Assembly: GCA_008828725.1 (NCBI GenBank)
Contig: MEHQ01002765.1
Coordinates: 1 to 64,000, forward strand
Source of the DNA: Saccharina japonica
Lineage: Eukaryota > Sar > Phaeophyceae > Laminariales > Laminariaceae
DNA length: 64,000 nucleotides
Direction: 5' to 3'
A program made the translations under genes and the position numbers. How positions within the stretch are numbered: the first letter of the stretch is position 1; every line of letters starts with the position of its first letter. Below, in pieces: positions 54,218 to 64,000 of the stretch. Under the pieces are notes generated by a model that was not told the DNA's origin, searched no databases, and was given only the letters and a program-made list of their open reading frames with translations.

Positions 54218-54400
54218 TACAGTACCGGCCCGCTCATAAGAAACACAAAATCGGGCTTAGTTAGGCTGACTTTCTTATTTTAGAAAGGGGTGTATCCCAC
54301 ACTAACTTCAGTATAATAGATGTCGAATTTCTTGTTTCCCCCGTTATGTTTAGGCTGAGTTTCTTGTGGGGCACTTTCTTATGAGAGGGCCGGTAGTGTA
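54218..54400. mobile_element. MITE-H, full copy (unit 1)
   Basis: TACAGTACCGGCCCGCTCAT to ATGAGAGGGCCGGTAGTGTA, 183 bp. The centre contains GGGGTGTATCCCACACTAAC, absent from the short copy at 40379. Confidence 0.82.
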
Positions 54401-54520
54401 CGATAGATTATTTATTAGTAGTTGTCATCTGTCTGGTTGAATTTTCAAAAGTACAGAACGCCTNCTCGTACAATATATAGTAAGAAGACGAGAAGAAAGG
54501 CAGCCTGTGATACTTAAAAG

Positions 54521-54766
54521 GGTAGAGATATCAATTTTTGGCTGAATTTATTTCTGAATGATCGAGCTCCTTAACCCAAAATGTTCAGACTTTGATCAGT
54601 ATTTCGTTGCAACATTGTTCCTTGTTTGCTTCGGCCATGAGATTTTCAATCGGATGTCCCTTTTACTTTCCTCCCTTAATGCTCAGTTTGGGGCGAGGTG
54701 TAGAGCTCTTTAAGTAACCGCCCTTAGAAGGCAAAAACATGGCGCACCTCTATCGTAGCATGCGTC
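54521..54766 (+). mobile_element. MITE-A clipped at the unit boundary (unit 2)
   Basis: Same clipped copy as at 49559, starting GGTAGAGATATCAATTTTTG right at the unit junction and ending CGTAGCATGCGTC. Confidence 0.85.
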
Positions 54767-55709
54767 GGCCGGTACTGTAGTTCGTGTACAGGTAAACACA
54801 TCCTGTTGGATTGGGGCAATGTTGAACGCTAGTTTTCAAAGAAAACGATTGGACCGCGCCGCTTGATGATGCCGCCGCAACAATGACAAGTTTTATTGGG
54901 CATTATTACGTGATGGGTGGTATTTACCCGACCGTCCGTAAGTACGTAAATATGTAATGAAAAACATGGGGAAGGGGCTCGAGATCTACTGGATATCTCA
55001 TTTCTATAAACGACGTACCAGGTATAATATACCTAACCCTAACCCTATACCAGGTATAATATACCTGGTATACAAAACAGAGTATTCCAGAACCGCTACG
55101 ACGTATGTATGCTATATATGCATCGAGAGGCGTATAAATTACCTAGAGTACTACCACCTGCCCCGGCCCTTTCAAGGGAAAGTGTCGCACAATAATGTCA
55201 GCCCGATAGTTCCGGGGAAAGACGGAAGGGGGAATCTGTTAGGTTACTACGTAATCAACTATTAATAAGACACATACAGGATAAAATACAATTGATGAGC
55301 GTATTATACCCTGGACCGATTCATAATGTTTCTATGCTACGTACGTATGTACGTATATACGTACATTAGTCTCGCTCATGAGAGGGCACAGGCGCGGCAC
55401 GGAACGTTTGCTGTGAGCGGCTTCCCCGAGTGCACAGAGATATATCTTCACACGGCGAGTGAAGTATGTTGTCGTATATATCGTGTGTGCCTCGAAGGTG
55501 AAAACATGGAAACAAACATACATATAAATTGTTTACTTGATCCATACTAATTCGAGGCATTACATATCATACTGTCTTGAACTATTGATAGTATATGGAT
55601 CAAGTAAACATGTTGTATGTTTGTTTGCTCAACGTCTTGAACTAGTATGGTTCGAGTAAACATTTTGTTGTTTGTTTGCAATCCTGCAGTACAAGACACT
55701 TACTATTAA

Positions 55710-55788
55710 CCCATTCAGAACTGAAACAAAATCCCACACTAATTCCAAGTAATTTGTCCCCAAATTCGCGGGACCAGTTCTCAAGGGG
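55710..55788. mobile_element. MITE-B copy (unit 2)
   Basis: Same element as at 50759, carried by the second unit, with TTAA at 55706-55709. Confidence 0.8.
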
Positions 55789-56488
55789 TCAAGAAACTGG
55801 AAGCTGGCCCCGGCCGGATTTATCTTTTGAGAGAGGGTGCTCTATGCACCGTTAATAGTTTCAAGATATTGACACTACTACTCGTGATATTAATAATATG
55901 TTATTTCATGTTTTGCCCCCCCTAAATATCAGCCTGACCATATTATCACCCCGCTTCTTATTAGGTACCTGGTACTACAGTATGTGCTCTATTAATAATA
56001 ATACCAATAACCTTGAATTCTACTCGTCCTCATGTACTCAGGCTGATCGTAACGTCTAACGCACATGCCTGGTATGTACACGTACAACATTCACCTGCTT
56101 ATTTTTATCCCCCTACTCTTTTAGACTTAGACGAACGCCGCCAAAAAATAGAAACGAGATTTTACTTGCAACATCTCCGCTGAATACGGCAGTACACACG
56201 TACATCTACTCAGTCGTATAACAATGCCTCTCTACGTACAGCTGCATGTAGTCAAAACAGTACACCCTGCCGGGTAGAGAACAGTATTACAGGACACCTC
56301 AAAGGAAACAGGAACGCTGTGACCCAGGCTGGATTTCTTATTCCAGAGAGATTGCCTTCCACACAAATTTCAACATAAGAACGACTCTCGAATTGCAATT
56401 TTTAGTTTAATTTTTAGCCCGTGGCTTTCTTTATCAGACTGATTCTTATTTTGGTGTCATGTACTGCTGTATATATCGATCTCCCCAC

Positions 56489-56878
56489 CTTGAGTGTGAT
56501 GTGCGAGTGCTGGACCAAAACCGAGCGGCTGCTGAAGTCTCCGTTGATCACAGCATCCTCTCCGCCCTCGATGGTGATCGGGTTCCCCTCCTCCCCGTCG
56601 GCCTTCGTGACCAGGGCGCGGTCGTATCTGCCGTCGGCAAGGCTAACGGTGTCACCGGGCCTGGCCAGCGCCATGGCCTCGCCCAGATCGTAAGACCCGG
56701 ACTCGGAGCCAGAACCTCTGTCTGAGTGGACCTTGTAGGTAACCGCTTGCGCCTGGTGGCCCAGGAGGATCGTGAATAGCATGATCGCCATGAAGACGAG
56801 CCTGGAGTTGCTGGTGTTGGTGGTCTTCGTCTTGCAAGTGGATAGCGTTGTTCGTCGGTGGTGGGTGGCCATCGTCAT
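56489..56878 (-). CDS. Secreted parallel beta-helix protein, first exon (unit 2)
   Basis: Encodes the same protein as the exon in unit 1; the differences (GGCATCTTC against AGCATCCTC on the plus strand) are silent in this frame. Same ATG, signal peptide and GTGGGG donor. The upstream segment contains a TTTTTTTCAG acceptor-like tract, as in unit 1. Confidence 0.65.
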
Positions 56879-59157
56879 GATGGATGACACTTACTAACTG
56901 CTGCTGCTGTTGTTCGACCCCTTGGTTGCTGAAAAAAAGGTTTGAAAAACCAACATAAGCAGCAGTACGCAACCCAGGTTCTCCGTTTTGTTTTGCTGGA
57001 GAGAGGTGTGGTGATCAGCACTCTCTGGAGAAAAGACGGCGAGAAGACCGAGAGGGGGAAGAAGCCGACCACACCCTGCTGCCGCCGCTGCTGTTGTTGT
57101 TGTCGCTGCTGCTATCTACTATACTACCGGTAAACGGTAGTTCTCGCCGATGGCTGCCCCTGCTATGGGTTACTCCTGTTGTTTGTAGTGGTGGTCGAGT
57201 GCTCTGTTGGCGTTGGTATCCTGTAAAATTGGCACGTGGATGCAGAGGTGTGTGTGTAGGCTATAGTATATGACCCCTACGATGAATACGCTCCCGCCAA
57301 TATATCACGTACGGCCCCGTCGTCTGTGGCTGGAAGGGGGTGGGGGGTGGTGGTGCTTTGTGACCTCGTGTGGCGGTGTTGGTGTCAGCAGTATTGGAAT
57401 GGTGTCTGTGCGGTAGTGGTGAATAAAATACACGATATCACACACATGATACTGTAATAATACCAGAGCAGTATATTTATATGATGTATATTGCTGTATG
57501 TATGCCGCCATGATTCATGTATGTATTGTATATATATATACAATTAAAATCGGTACATACCAGAGTACAATAACGAGAACGTTATGCAACGAATAAATGA
57601 AAACTGGAACTGTAAGGGCATGATGACGCCTTGTATTTTATGTACCACTATGTCCCTAACCCTAAAAATGAGTTTTTTTTTGTATATTGAGATGTAATTC
57701 AAAACGTTCTTATATTCACGGACACAGTTGTAGGTTAATAGGTGCTGCTCACGAGCGAGCACACAAACACACAACAAAGTCGGGGTAGCGCAGTAGCAGG
57801 AGTATTATACAATGCGAAAAGTTGCATCATGATAAAACCCGAACAATATTTTGTGTGCGAGATCTGGCCGGAGATATACTTATTAATAGTATACTTATTA
57901 TATATATATCGTAATGTGTTTACAGTAAAATATATTGTATGTAGCGATAATCGTCTAATAGTTACGGTAAACATTGCAGAACAACACCTCATCGTGAATC
58001 GGAATCGACGACCATCGAGAGTCGTTCACCAGGTACAATACTCTCGGTGCGAAGTGCGAAGTCGGCTTTACCGTATTTCAAGAAGATCGAAAAATCGAAA
58101 CATTTTACAGTAGTACTCCAAGTTGACATTACAGAATATATATTTATATCATTTTCATTATTATTTTCCCCACAATGTAATCTCATTTGATCTAGTTTAC
58201 AAGTATACAGCAGAACATTACAGACTTTAGACATGGCTACATATATCCTGCACCGTTGGGCACGTGCACCAAACTCTATACTGTACTACACAACGCCAAG
58301 CTTTGTGTGAATCCAGACCGACTATTGATACTGCCCTTCGAGACATTATCTATACGTAACCGAGGCGCACCAGGTACATTTTTTTTTTTTTTTTTTGGAC
58401 TCGTATAATGAACACATTACCATTATTGCTCCATTGTTAGACATCTGACAACGTGCAACTCTNTTTTCAAGCAAACCATTCACACATATAGATACTCACT
58501 GCGTAATGACATCCTGATTGCCTGAATGCTTGAGCCGACCAGCTTAACCCAACAATAATACAACAGTCCCCCTGGTTATCAATAATACTATTAATAATGC
58601 CTTTATTGACTCCTCACCGACGTTTCACTAAATGTATAATAATATCAATTCTGAAAGGGTGACATGTACCTGTGCCTGTGCCTCTCAAAAAAAAAAAAAA
58701 AGTGATGAATTCATCCGAATTATTTTCCCCTTAATGGGGAAAGATCGATATAATACACCCCATAGTCTACATACCTAGATTAGGATACTTCGCAGCGACC
58801 GGCCTACACACTCATTAATCACGTGCGACATAATTTTCGTATCATGTTAGATTATTTATATTATTTGCCTTCCGACAATGTGCAGGGCAATATTCATTCA
58901 GAGTGAAAAGACTGACCCAATTCGTCGAATACCACCAATCTCCTCCAACCAATTCTCCTCCCCTCCGTGTACGCAATAGAATACGCACTACCGCCGTTCA
59001 CCCAAATATTGTACCTGCTACATATCTATGTTTCCCTTCTTCATCCAATGATCGACACANCTCATACCTGAACATGTTTCGTGACGACCGGCCGACAAAA
59101 TCCCAAAGCAATAAATCCTCCCACTCATCCCCCCCCCACTGCAGGAATGTTAGATTA

Positions 59158-59340
59158 TACAGTACCGGCCCGCTCATAAGAAACACAAAATCGGGCTTAG
59201 TTAGGCTGACTTTCTTATTTTAGAAAGGGGTGTATCCCACACTAACTTCAGTATAATAGATGTCGAATTTCTTGTTTCCCCCGTTATGTTTAGGCTGAGT
59301 TTCTTGTGGGGCACTTTCTTATGAGAGGGCCGGTAGTGTA
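59158..59340. mobile_element. MITE-H, full copy (unit 2)
   Basis: Identical in layout to the copy at 54218. The inverted unit 3 does not reach this far, so it has no MITE-H. Confidence 0.82.
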
Positions 59341-59465
59341 CGATAGATTATTTATTAGTAGTTGTCATCTGTCTGGTTGAATTTTCAAAAGTACAGAACG
59401 CCTACTCGTACAATATATAGTAAGAAGACGAGAAGAAAGGCAGCCTGTGATACTTAAAAGGCCTA

Positions 59466-59726
59466 GTCGTAACTCAGATCCGGGGTCACAAAGTAGGCTC
59501 CTCTCCCTCCTCCCCCACTACGGTTCTTGCTTTGCATTTTTATCGCGAGAAGATTTCAGCACTTTCTTCCCTCGTCAACTCTCGTCGAATTTTGCTTACC
59601 CACGCTATAATATGCGCTCTCGACTGTCGGTGTCATTTGAGAATAAAAACCCCCATGGGGAGAATCGAACCCTCGACAACCGGCCCAAAAGGCTTCGTGG
59701 CTACCAGTTAGACCACCGGGGCGACC
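59466..59726 (-). mobile_element. tRNA-derived SINE in the spacer between inverted units
   Basis: Minus-strand head GGTCGCCCCGGTGGTCTAAC with TGGTAGCC, B-box GAGGGTTCGATTCTC near 59647-59661, body TTTTTATCGCGAGAAG and GGGTCACAAAGTAGGC. It fills the whole spacer between unit 2 (ends 59460) and unit 3 (starts 59731). Confidence 0.82.
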
Positions 59727-61943
59727 AGCATATGAGGTGTGTCGATCATTGGATGAAGAAGGGAAACATAGATATGTAGCAGGTACAATATTTGGGTGAA
59801 CGGCGGTAGTGCGTATTCTATTGCGTACACGGAGGGGAGGAGAATTGGTTGGAGGAGATTGGTGGTATTCGACGAATTGGGTCAGTCTTTTCACTCTGAA
59901 TGAATATTGCCCTGCACATTGTCGGAAGGCAAATAATATAAATAATCTAACATGATACGAAAATTATGTCGTACGTGATTAATGAGTGTGTAGGCCGGTC
60001 GCTGCGAAGTATCCTAATCTAGGTATATAGACTATGGGGTGTATTATGTCGATCTTTCCCCATTAAGGGGAAAATAATTCGGATGAATTCATCACTTTTT
60101 TTTTTTTTTTGAGAGGCACAGGCACAGGTACATGTCACCCTTTCAGAATTGATATTATTATACATTTAGTGAAACGTCGGTGAGGAGTCAATAAAGGCAT
60201 TATTAATAGTATTATTGATAACCAGGGGGACTGTTGTATTATTGTTGGGTTAAGCTGGTCAAGCATTCAGGCAATCAGGATGTCATTACGCAGTGAGTAT
60301 CTATATGTGTGAATGGTTTGCTTGAAAACAGAGTTGCACGTTGTCAGATGTCTAATAATGGAGCAATAATGGTAATGTATTCATTATACGAGTCCAAAAA
60401 AAAACAAAAAAACAATGTACCTGGTGCGCCTCGGTTACGTATAATAAGTATTGCTGACTGTATTGTGAGGGTATTACCTAAGATAATGTCTCGAAGGGCA
60501 GTATCAATAGTCGGTCTGGATTCACACAAAGCTTGGCGTTGTGTCGTACAGTATAGAGTTTGGTGCACGTGCCCAACGGTGCAGGATATATGTAGCCATG
60601 TCTAAAGTCTGTAATGTTCTGCTGTATACTTGTAAAATAGATCAAATGAGCTTACATTGTGGGAAAAATAATAATGAAAATGATATAAATATATATTCTG
60701 TAATGTCAACTTGGAGTACTACTGTAAAATGTTTCGATTTTTCGATCTTCTTGAAATACGGTAAAGCCGACTTCGCACTTCGCACCGAGAGTATTGTACC
60801 TGGTGAACGACTCTCGATGGTCGTCGATTCCGATTCACAATGAGGTGTTGTTCTGCAATGTTTACCGTAACTATTAGACGATTATCGCTACATACAATAT
60901 ATTTTACTGTAAACACATTACGATATATATATAATAAGTATACTATTAATAAGTATATCTCCGGCCAGATCTCGCACACAAAATATTGTTCGGGTTTTTT
61001 TATCATGATGCAACTTTTCGCATTGTAATATACTCCTGCTACTGCGCTACCCCGACTTTGTTGTGTGTTTGTGTGCTCGCTCGTGAGCAGCACCTATTAA
61101 CCTACAACTGTGTCCGTGAATATAAGAACGTTTTGAATTACATCTCAATATACAAAAAAAAACTCATTTTTAGGGTTAGGGACACATAAAATACAAGGCG
61201 TCATCATGCCCTTACAGTTCCAGTTTTCATTTATTCGTTGCATAACGTTCTCGTTATTGTACTCTGGTATGTACCGATTTTAATTGTATATATATACATA
61301 CAATACATACATGAATCATGGCGGCATACATACAGCAATATACATCATATAAATATACTGCTCTGGTATTATTACAGTATCATGTGTGTGATATCGTGTA
61401 TTTTATTCACCACTACCGCACAGACACCATTCCAATACTGCTGACACCAACACCGCCACACGAGGTCACAAAGCACCACCACCCCCCACCCCCTTCCAGC
61501 CACAGACGACGGGGCCGTACGTGATATATTGGCGGGAGCGTATTCATCGTAGGGGTCATATACTATAGCCTACACACACACCTCTGCATCCACGTGCCAA
61601 TTTTACAGGATACCAACGCCAACAGAGCACTCGACCACCACTACAAACAACAGGAGTAACCCATAGCAGGGGCAGCCATCGGCGAGAACTACCGTTTACC
61701 GGTAGTATAGTAGATAGCAGCAGCGACAACAACAACAGCAGCGGCGGCAGCAGGGTGTGGTCGGCTTCTTCCCCCTCTCGGTCTTCTCGCCGTCTTTTCT
61801 CCCAGAACTCTGATCACCACACCTCTCTCCAGCAAAAAAAAAAACGGACCGCGGTTGGTTGCTGTTTGTTGGGTTGGTCAAGCAACCAAGGGGGCATACG
61901 AGTACAACACAACAGCAGCAGCAGTTAGTAAGTGTCATCCATC

Positions 61944-62333
61944 ATGACGATGGCCACCCACCACCGACGAACAACGCTATCCACTTGCAAGACGAAGACC
62001 ACCAACACCAGCAACTCCAGGCTCGTCTTCATGGCGATCATGCTATTCACGATCCTCCTGGGCCACCAGGCGCAAGCGGTTACCTACAAGGTCCACTCAG
62101 ACAGAGGTTCTAGCTCCGAGTCCGGGTCGTACGATCTGGGCGAGGCCATGGCGCTGGCCAGGCCCGGTGACACCGTTAGCCTTGCCGACGGCAGATACGA
62201 CCGCGCGCTGGTCACCAAGGCCGACGGGGAGGAGGGAAATCCGATCACCATCGAGGGCGGAGAGGATGCTGTGATCAACGGAGACTTCAGCAGCCGCTCG
62301 GTTTTGGTCCAGCACTCGCACATCACACTCAAG
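61944..62333 (+). CDS. Secreted parallel beta-helix protein, first exon (unit 3)
   Basis: Same 130-codon exon as in units 1 and 2 with one amino-acid change in the conserved part (DRGSSSES for DRGSGSES, near residue 57) and the same donor AAG|GTGGGG at 62333/62334. The 5' flank differs: about 60 bases between AAAACGGA and CAACCAAG are replaced and the TTTTTTTCAG tract is absent. This copy runs towards the window end, so further exons could lie beyond 64000. Confidence 0.65.
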
Positions 62334-63034
62334 GTGGGGAGATCGATATATACAGCAGTACATGACACCAAAATAAGAAACAGTCTGATAAAGAAAGCCA
62401 CGGGCTAAAATTTAAACTAAAAATTGCAATTCGAGAGTCGTTCTTATGTTGAAATTTGTGTGGAAGGCAATCTCTCTGGAATAAGAAATCCAGCCTGGGT
62501 CACAGCGTTCCTGTTTCCTTTGAGGTGTCCTGTAATACTGTTCTCTACCCGGCAGGGTGTACTGTTTTGACTACATGCAGCTGTACGTAGAGAGGCATTG
62601 TTATACGACTGAGTAGATGTACGTGTGTACTGCCGTATTCAGCGGAGCTGTTGCAAGTAAAATCTCGTTTCTATTTTTTGGCGGCGTTCGTCTAAGTCTA
62701 AAAGAGTAGGGGGATAAAAATAAGCAGGTGAATGTTGTACGTGTACATACCAGGCATGTGCGTTAGACGTTACGATCAGCCTGAGTACATGAGGACGAGT
62801 AGAATTCAAGGTTATTGGTATTATTATTAATAGAGCACATACTGTAGTACCAGGTACCTAATAAGAAGCGGGGTGATAATATGGTCAGGCTGATATTTAG
62901 GGGGGGCAAAACATGAAATAACATATTATTAATATCACGAGTAGTAGTGTCAATATCTTGAAACTATTAACGGTGCATAGAGCACCCTCTCTCAAAAGAT
63001 AAATCCGGCCGGGGCCAGCTTTCCAGTTTCTTGA

Positions 63035-63113
63035 CCCCTTGAGAACTGGTCCCGCGAATTTGGCGACAAACTACTTGGAATTAGTGTGGGATTTTTTTTC
63101 AGTTCTGAATGGG
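63035..63113. mobile_element. MITE-B copy (unit 3)
   Basis: Inverted counterpart of the copy at 50759, with TTGA at 63031-63034 and TTAA at 63114-63117 as flanks. Confidence 0.78.
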
Positions 63114-64000
63114 TTAATAGTAAGTGTCTTGTACTGCAGGATTGCAAACGAACAACAAAATGTTTACTCGAACCATACTAGTTCAAGACGTTGAGCAAAC
63201 AAACATACAACATGTTTACTTGATCCATATACTATCAATAGTTCAAGACAGTATGATATGTAATGCCTCGAATTAGTATGGATCAAGTAAACAATTTATA
63301 TGTATGTTTGTTTCCATGTTTTCACCTTCGAGGCACACACGATATATACGACAACATACTTCACTCGCCGTGTGAAGATATATCTCTGTGCACTCGGGGA
63401 AGCCGCTCACAGCAAACGTTCCGTGCCGCGCCTGTGCCCTCTCATGAGCGAGACTGATGTACGTATATACGTACGTAGCATAGAAACATTATGAATCGGT
63501 CCAGGGTATAATACGCTCATCAATTGTATGTTATCCTGTATTTGTCTTATTAATAGTTGATTACGTAGTAACCTAACAGATTCCCCCTTCCGTCTTTCCC
63601 CGGAACTATCGGGCTGACATTATTGTGCGACACTTTCCCTTGAAAGGGCCGGGGCAGGTGGTAGTACTCTAGGTAATTTATACGCCTCTCGATGCATATG
63701 TAGCATACATACGTCGTAGCGGTTCTGGAATACTCTGTTTTGTATACCAGGTATATTATACCTGGTATAGGGTTAGGGTTAGGTATATTATACCTGGTAC
63801 GTCGTTTATAGAAATGAGATATCCAGTAGATCTCGAGCAGATCTCGAGCCCCTTCCCCATGTTTTTCATTATATATTTACGTACTTACGGACGGTCGGGT
63901 ATATACCACCCATCACGTAATAATGCCCAATAAAACTTGTCATTGTTGCGGCGGCATCATCAAGCGGCGCGGTCCAATCGTTTTCTTTGAAAACTAGCGT

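Larger units (their letters stand above)
49559..54520 (+). repeat. 5-kb duplicated unit, copy 1
   Basis: First of two direct copies; unit 2 starts at 54521 with the same sequence (offset 4962, later 4951 and 4941 through small deletions in unit 2). In order it contains a clipped MITE-A, a CCAGGTATA palindrome with CCTAACCCTAACCCT, a fold-back, a MITE-B, the beta-helix exon on the minus strand, and a MITE-H. N bases at 53522, 54119 and 54464. Confidence 0.92.
54521..59460 (+). repeat. 5-kb duplicated unit, copy 2
   Basis: Direct copy of unit 1, differing by scattered substitutions, an 11-bp deletion near 54984 and a 10-bp length difference near 58140. N bases at 58463 and 59060 correspond exactly to 53522 and 54119 in unit 1. 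The junction reads ACTTAAAAG|GGTAGAGAT at 54520/54521. Confidence 0.92.
59731..64000 (-). repeat. 5-kb duplicated unit, copy 3, inverted and cut by the window end
   Basis: Reverse complement of unit 2 from about 59075 back to about 54828. It is more diverged than units 1 and 2 are from each other, shares some variants with unit 1 (the longer GAGCAGATCTCGAG, the seven-base A run near 61000) and some with unit 2 (ATATAAATATATATTCTG), and has ordinary bases where they have N. Confidence 0.9.

Noticed and set aside
54957-55265. 102-codon frame in unit 2
   Set aside because: It spans the CCAGGTATA palindromes and CCCTAA run, is closed in unit 1 by a small indel, and has no domain.

Overview
The window looks like nuclear DNA of a microbial eukaryote. 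Support for this: genes are sparse and dispersed, the predicted proteins carry signal peptides and C-terminal anchors, one exon ends in a GT splice donor, and there are tRNA-derived SINEs, a LINE, many short non-autonomous DNA transposons, and short CCCTAA-type runs. A photosynthetic stramenopile (ochrophyte) is my best guess from the style of the secreted Cys-rich and beta-helix proteins and the LINE reverse transcriptase, but this is inference and no gene here proves it. The sequence has two assembly gaps inside poly-C and several isolated N bases.

Host genes are few. Three dispersed paralogues (274-777 +, 17753-18343 +, 25825-26316 -) encode secreted proteins with twelve cysteines in the same spacing, C-x6-C-x5-C-x2-C-x13-C-x15/17-C-x7-CC-x8-C-x11-C-x6-C-x6-C; two end in a hydrophobic tail suited to a GPI or membrane anchor. 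A secreted parallel beta-helix protein is present three times as an apparent first exon (51538-51927 -, 56489-56878 -, 61944-62333 +), once in each copy of a 5-kb repeat. A GC-rich tract on the minus strand around 41.2-44.1 kb looks like a decayed gene perforated by transposons.

Most of the rest is mobile DNA. The main element, called MITE-A here, is about 240-270 bp with imperfect terminal inverted repeats GACGC(G/A)TGCTACG(G/A)TAGAGGT. I count about 37 copies plus fragments; seventeen are flanked by perfect 4-bp target duplications of varied sequence, and no transposase is visible. MITE-B (80-90 bp, CCC termini, TTAA duplications, piggyBac-like) has twice inserted at a TTAA inside MITE-A. 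MITE-G (about 105 bp, TA duplication, TACGGGGGACC ends) and MITE-H (140-180 bp, TACAGTACCGGCCC ends, Tc1/mariner-like) are rarer. These elements insert into each other, so relative ages can be read at 5858-7076, 18654-19286, 25380-25738 and 41446-42222. A broken LINE occupies about 36020-38660, with two 5'-truncated relatives at 22.7-23.1 kb and 29.7-30.3 kb. Five or more tRNA-headed SINE copies lie between 26 and 60 kb.

From 49559 to the end there is a tandem pair of near-identical 4.9-kb units (49559-54520, 54521-59460), a 270-bp spacer made of a SINE, and a third copy in inverted orientation (59731 to beyond 64000). Units 1 and 2 share N bases at the same internal positions, so part of this duplication may be an assembly artefact.
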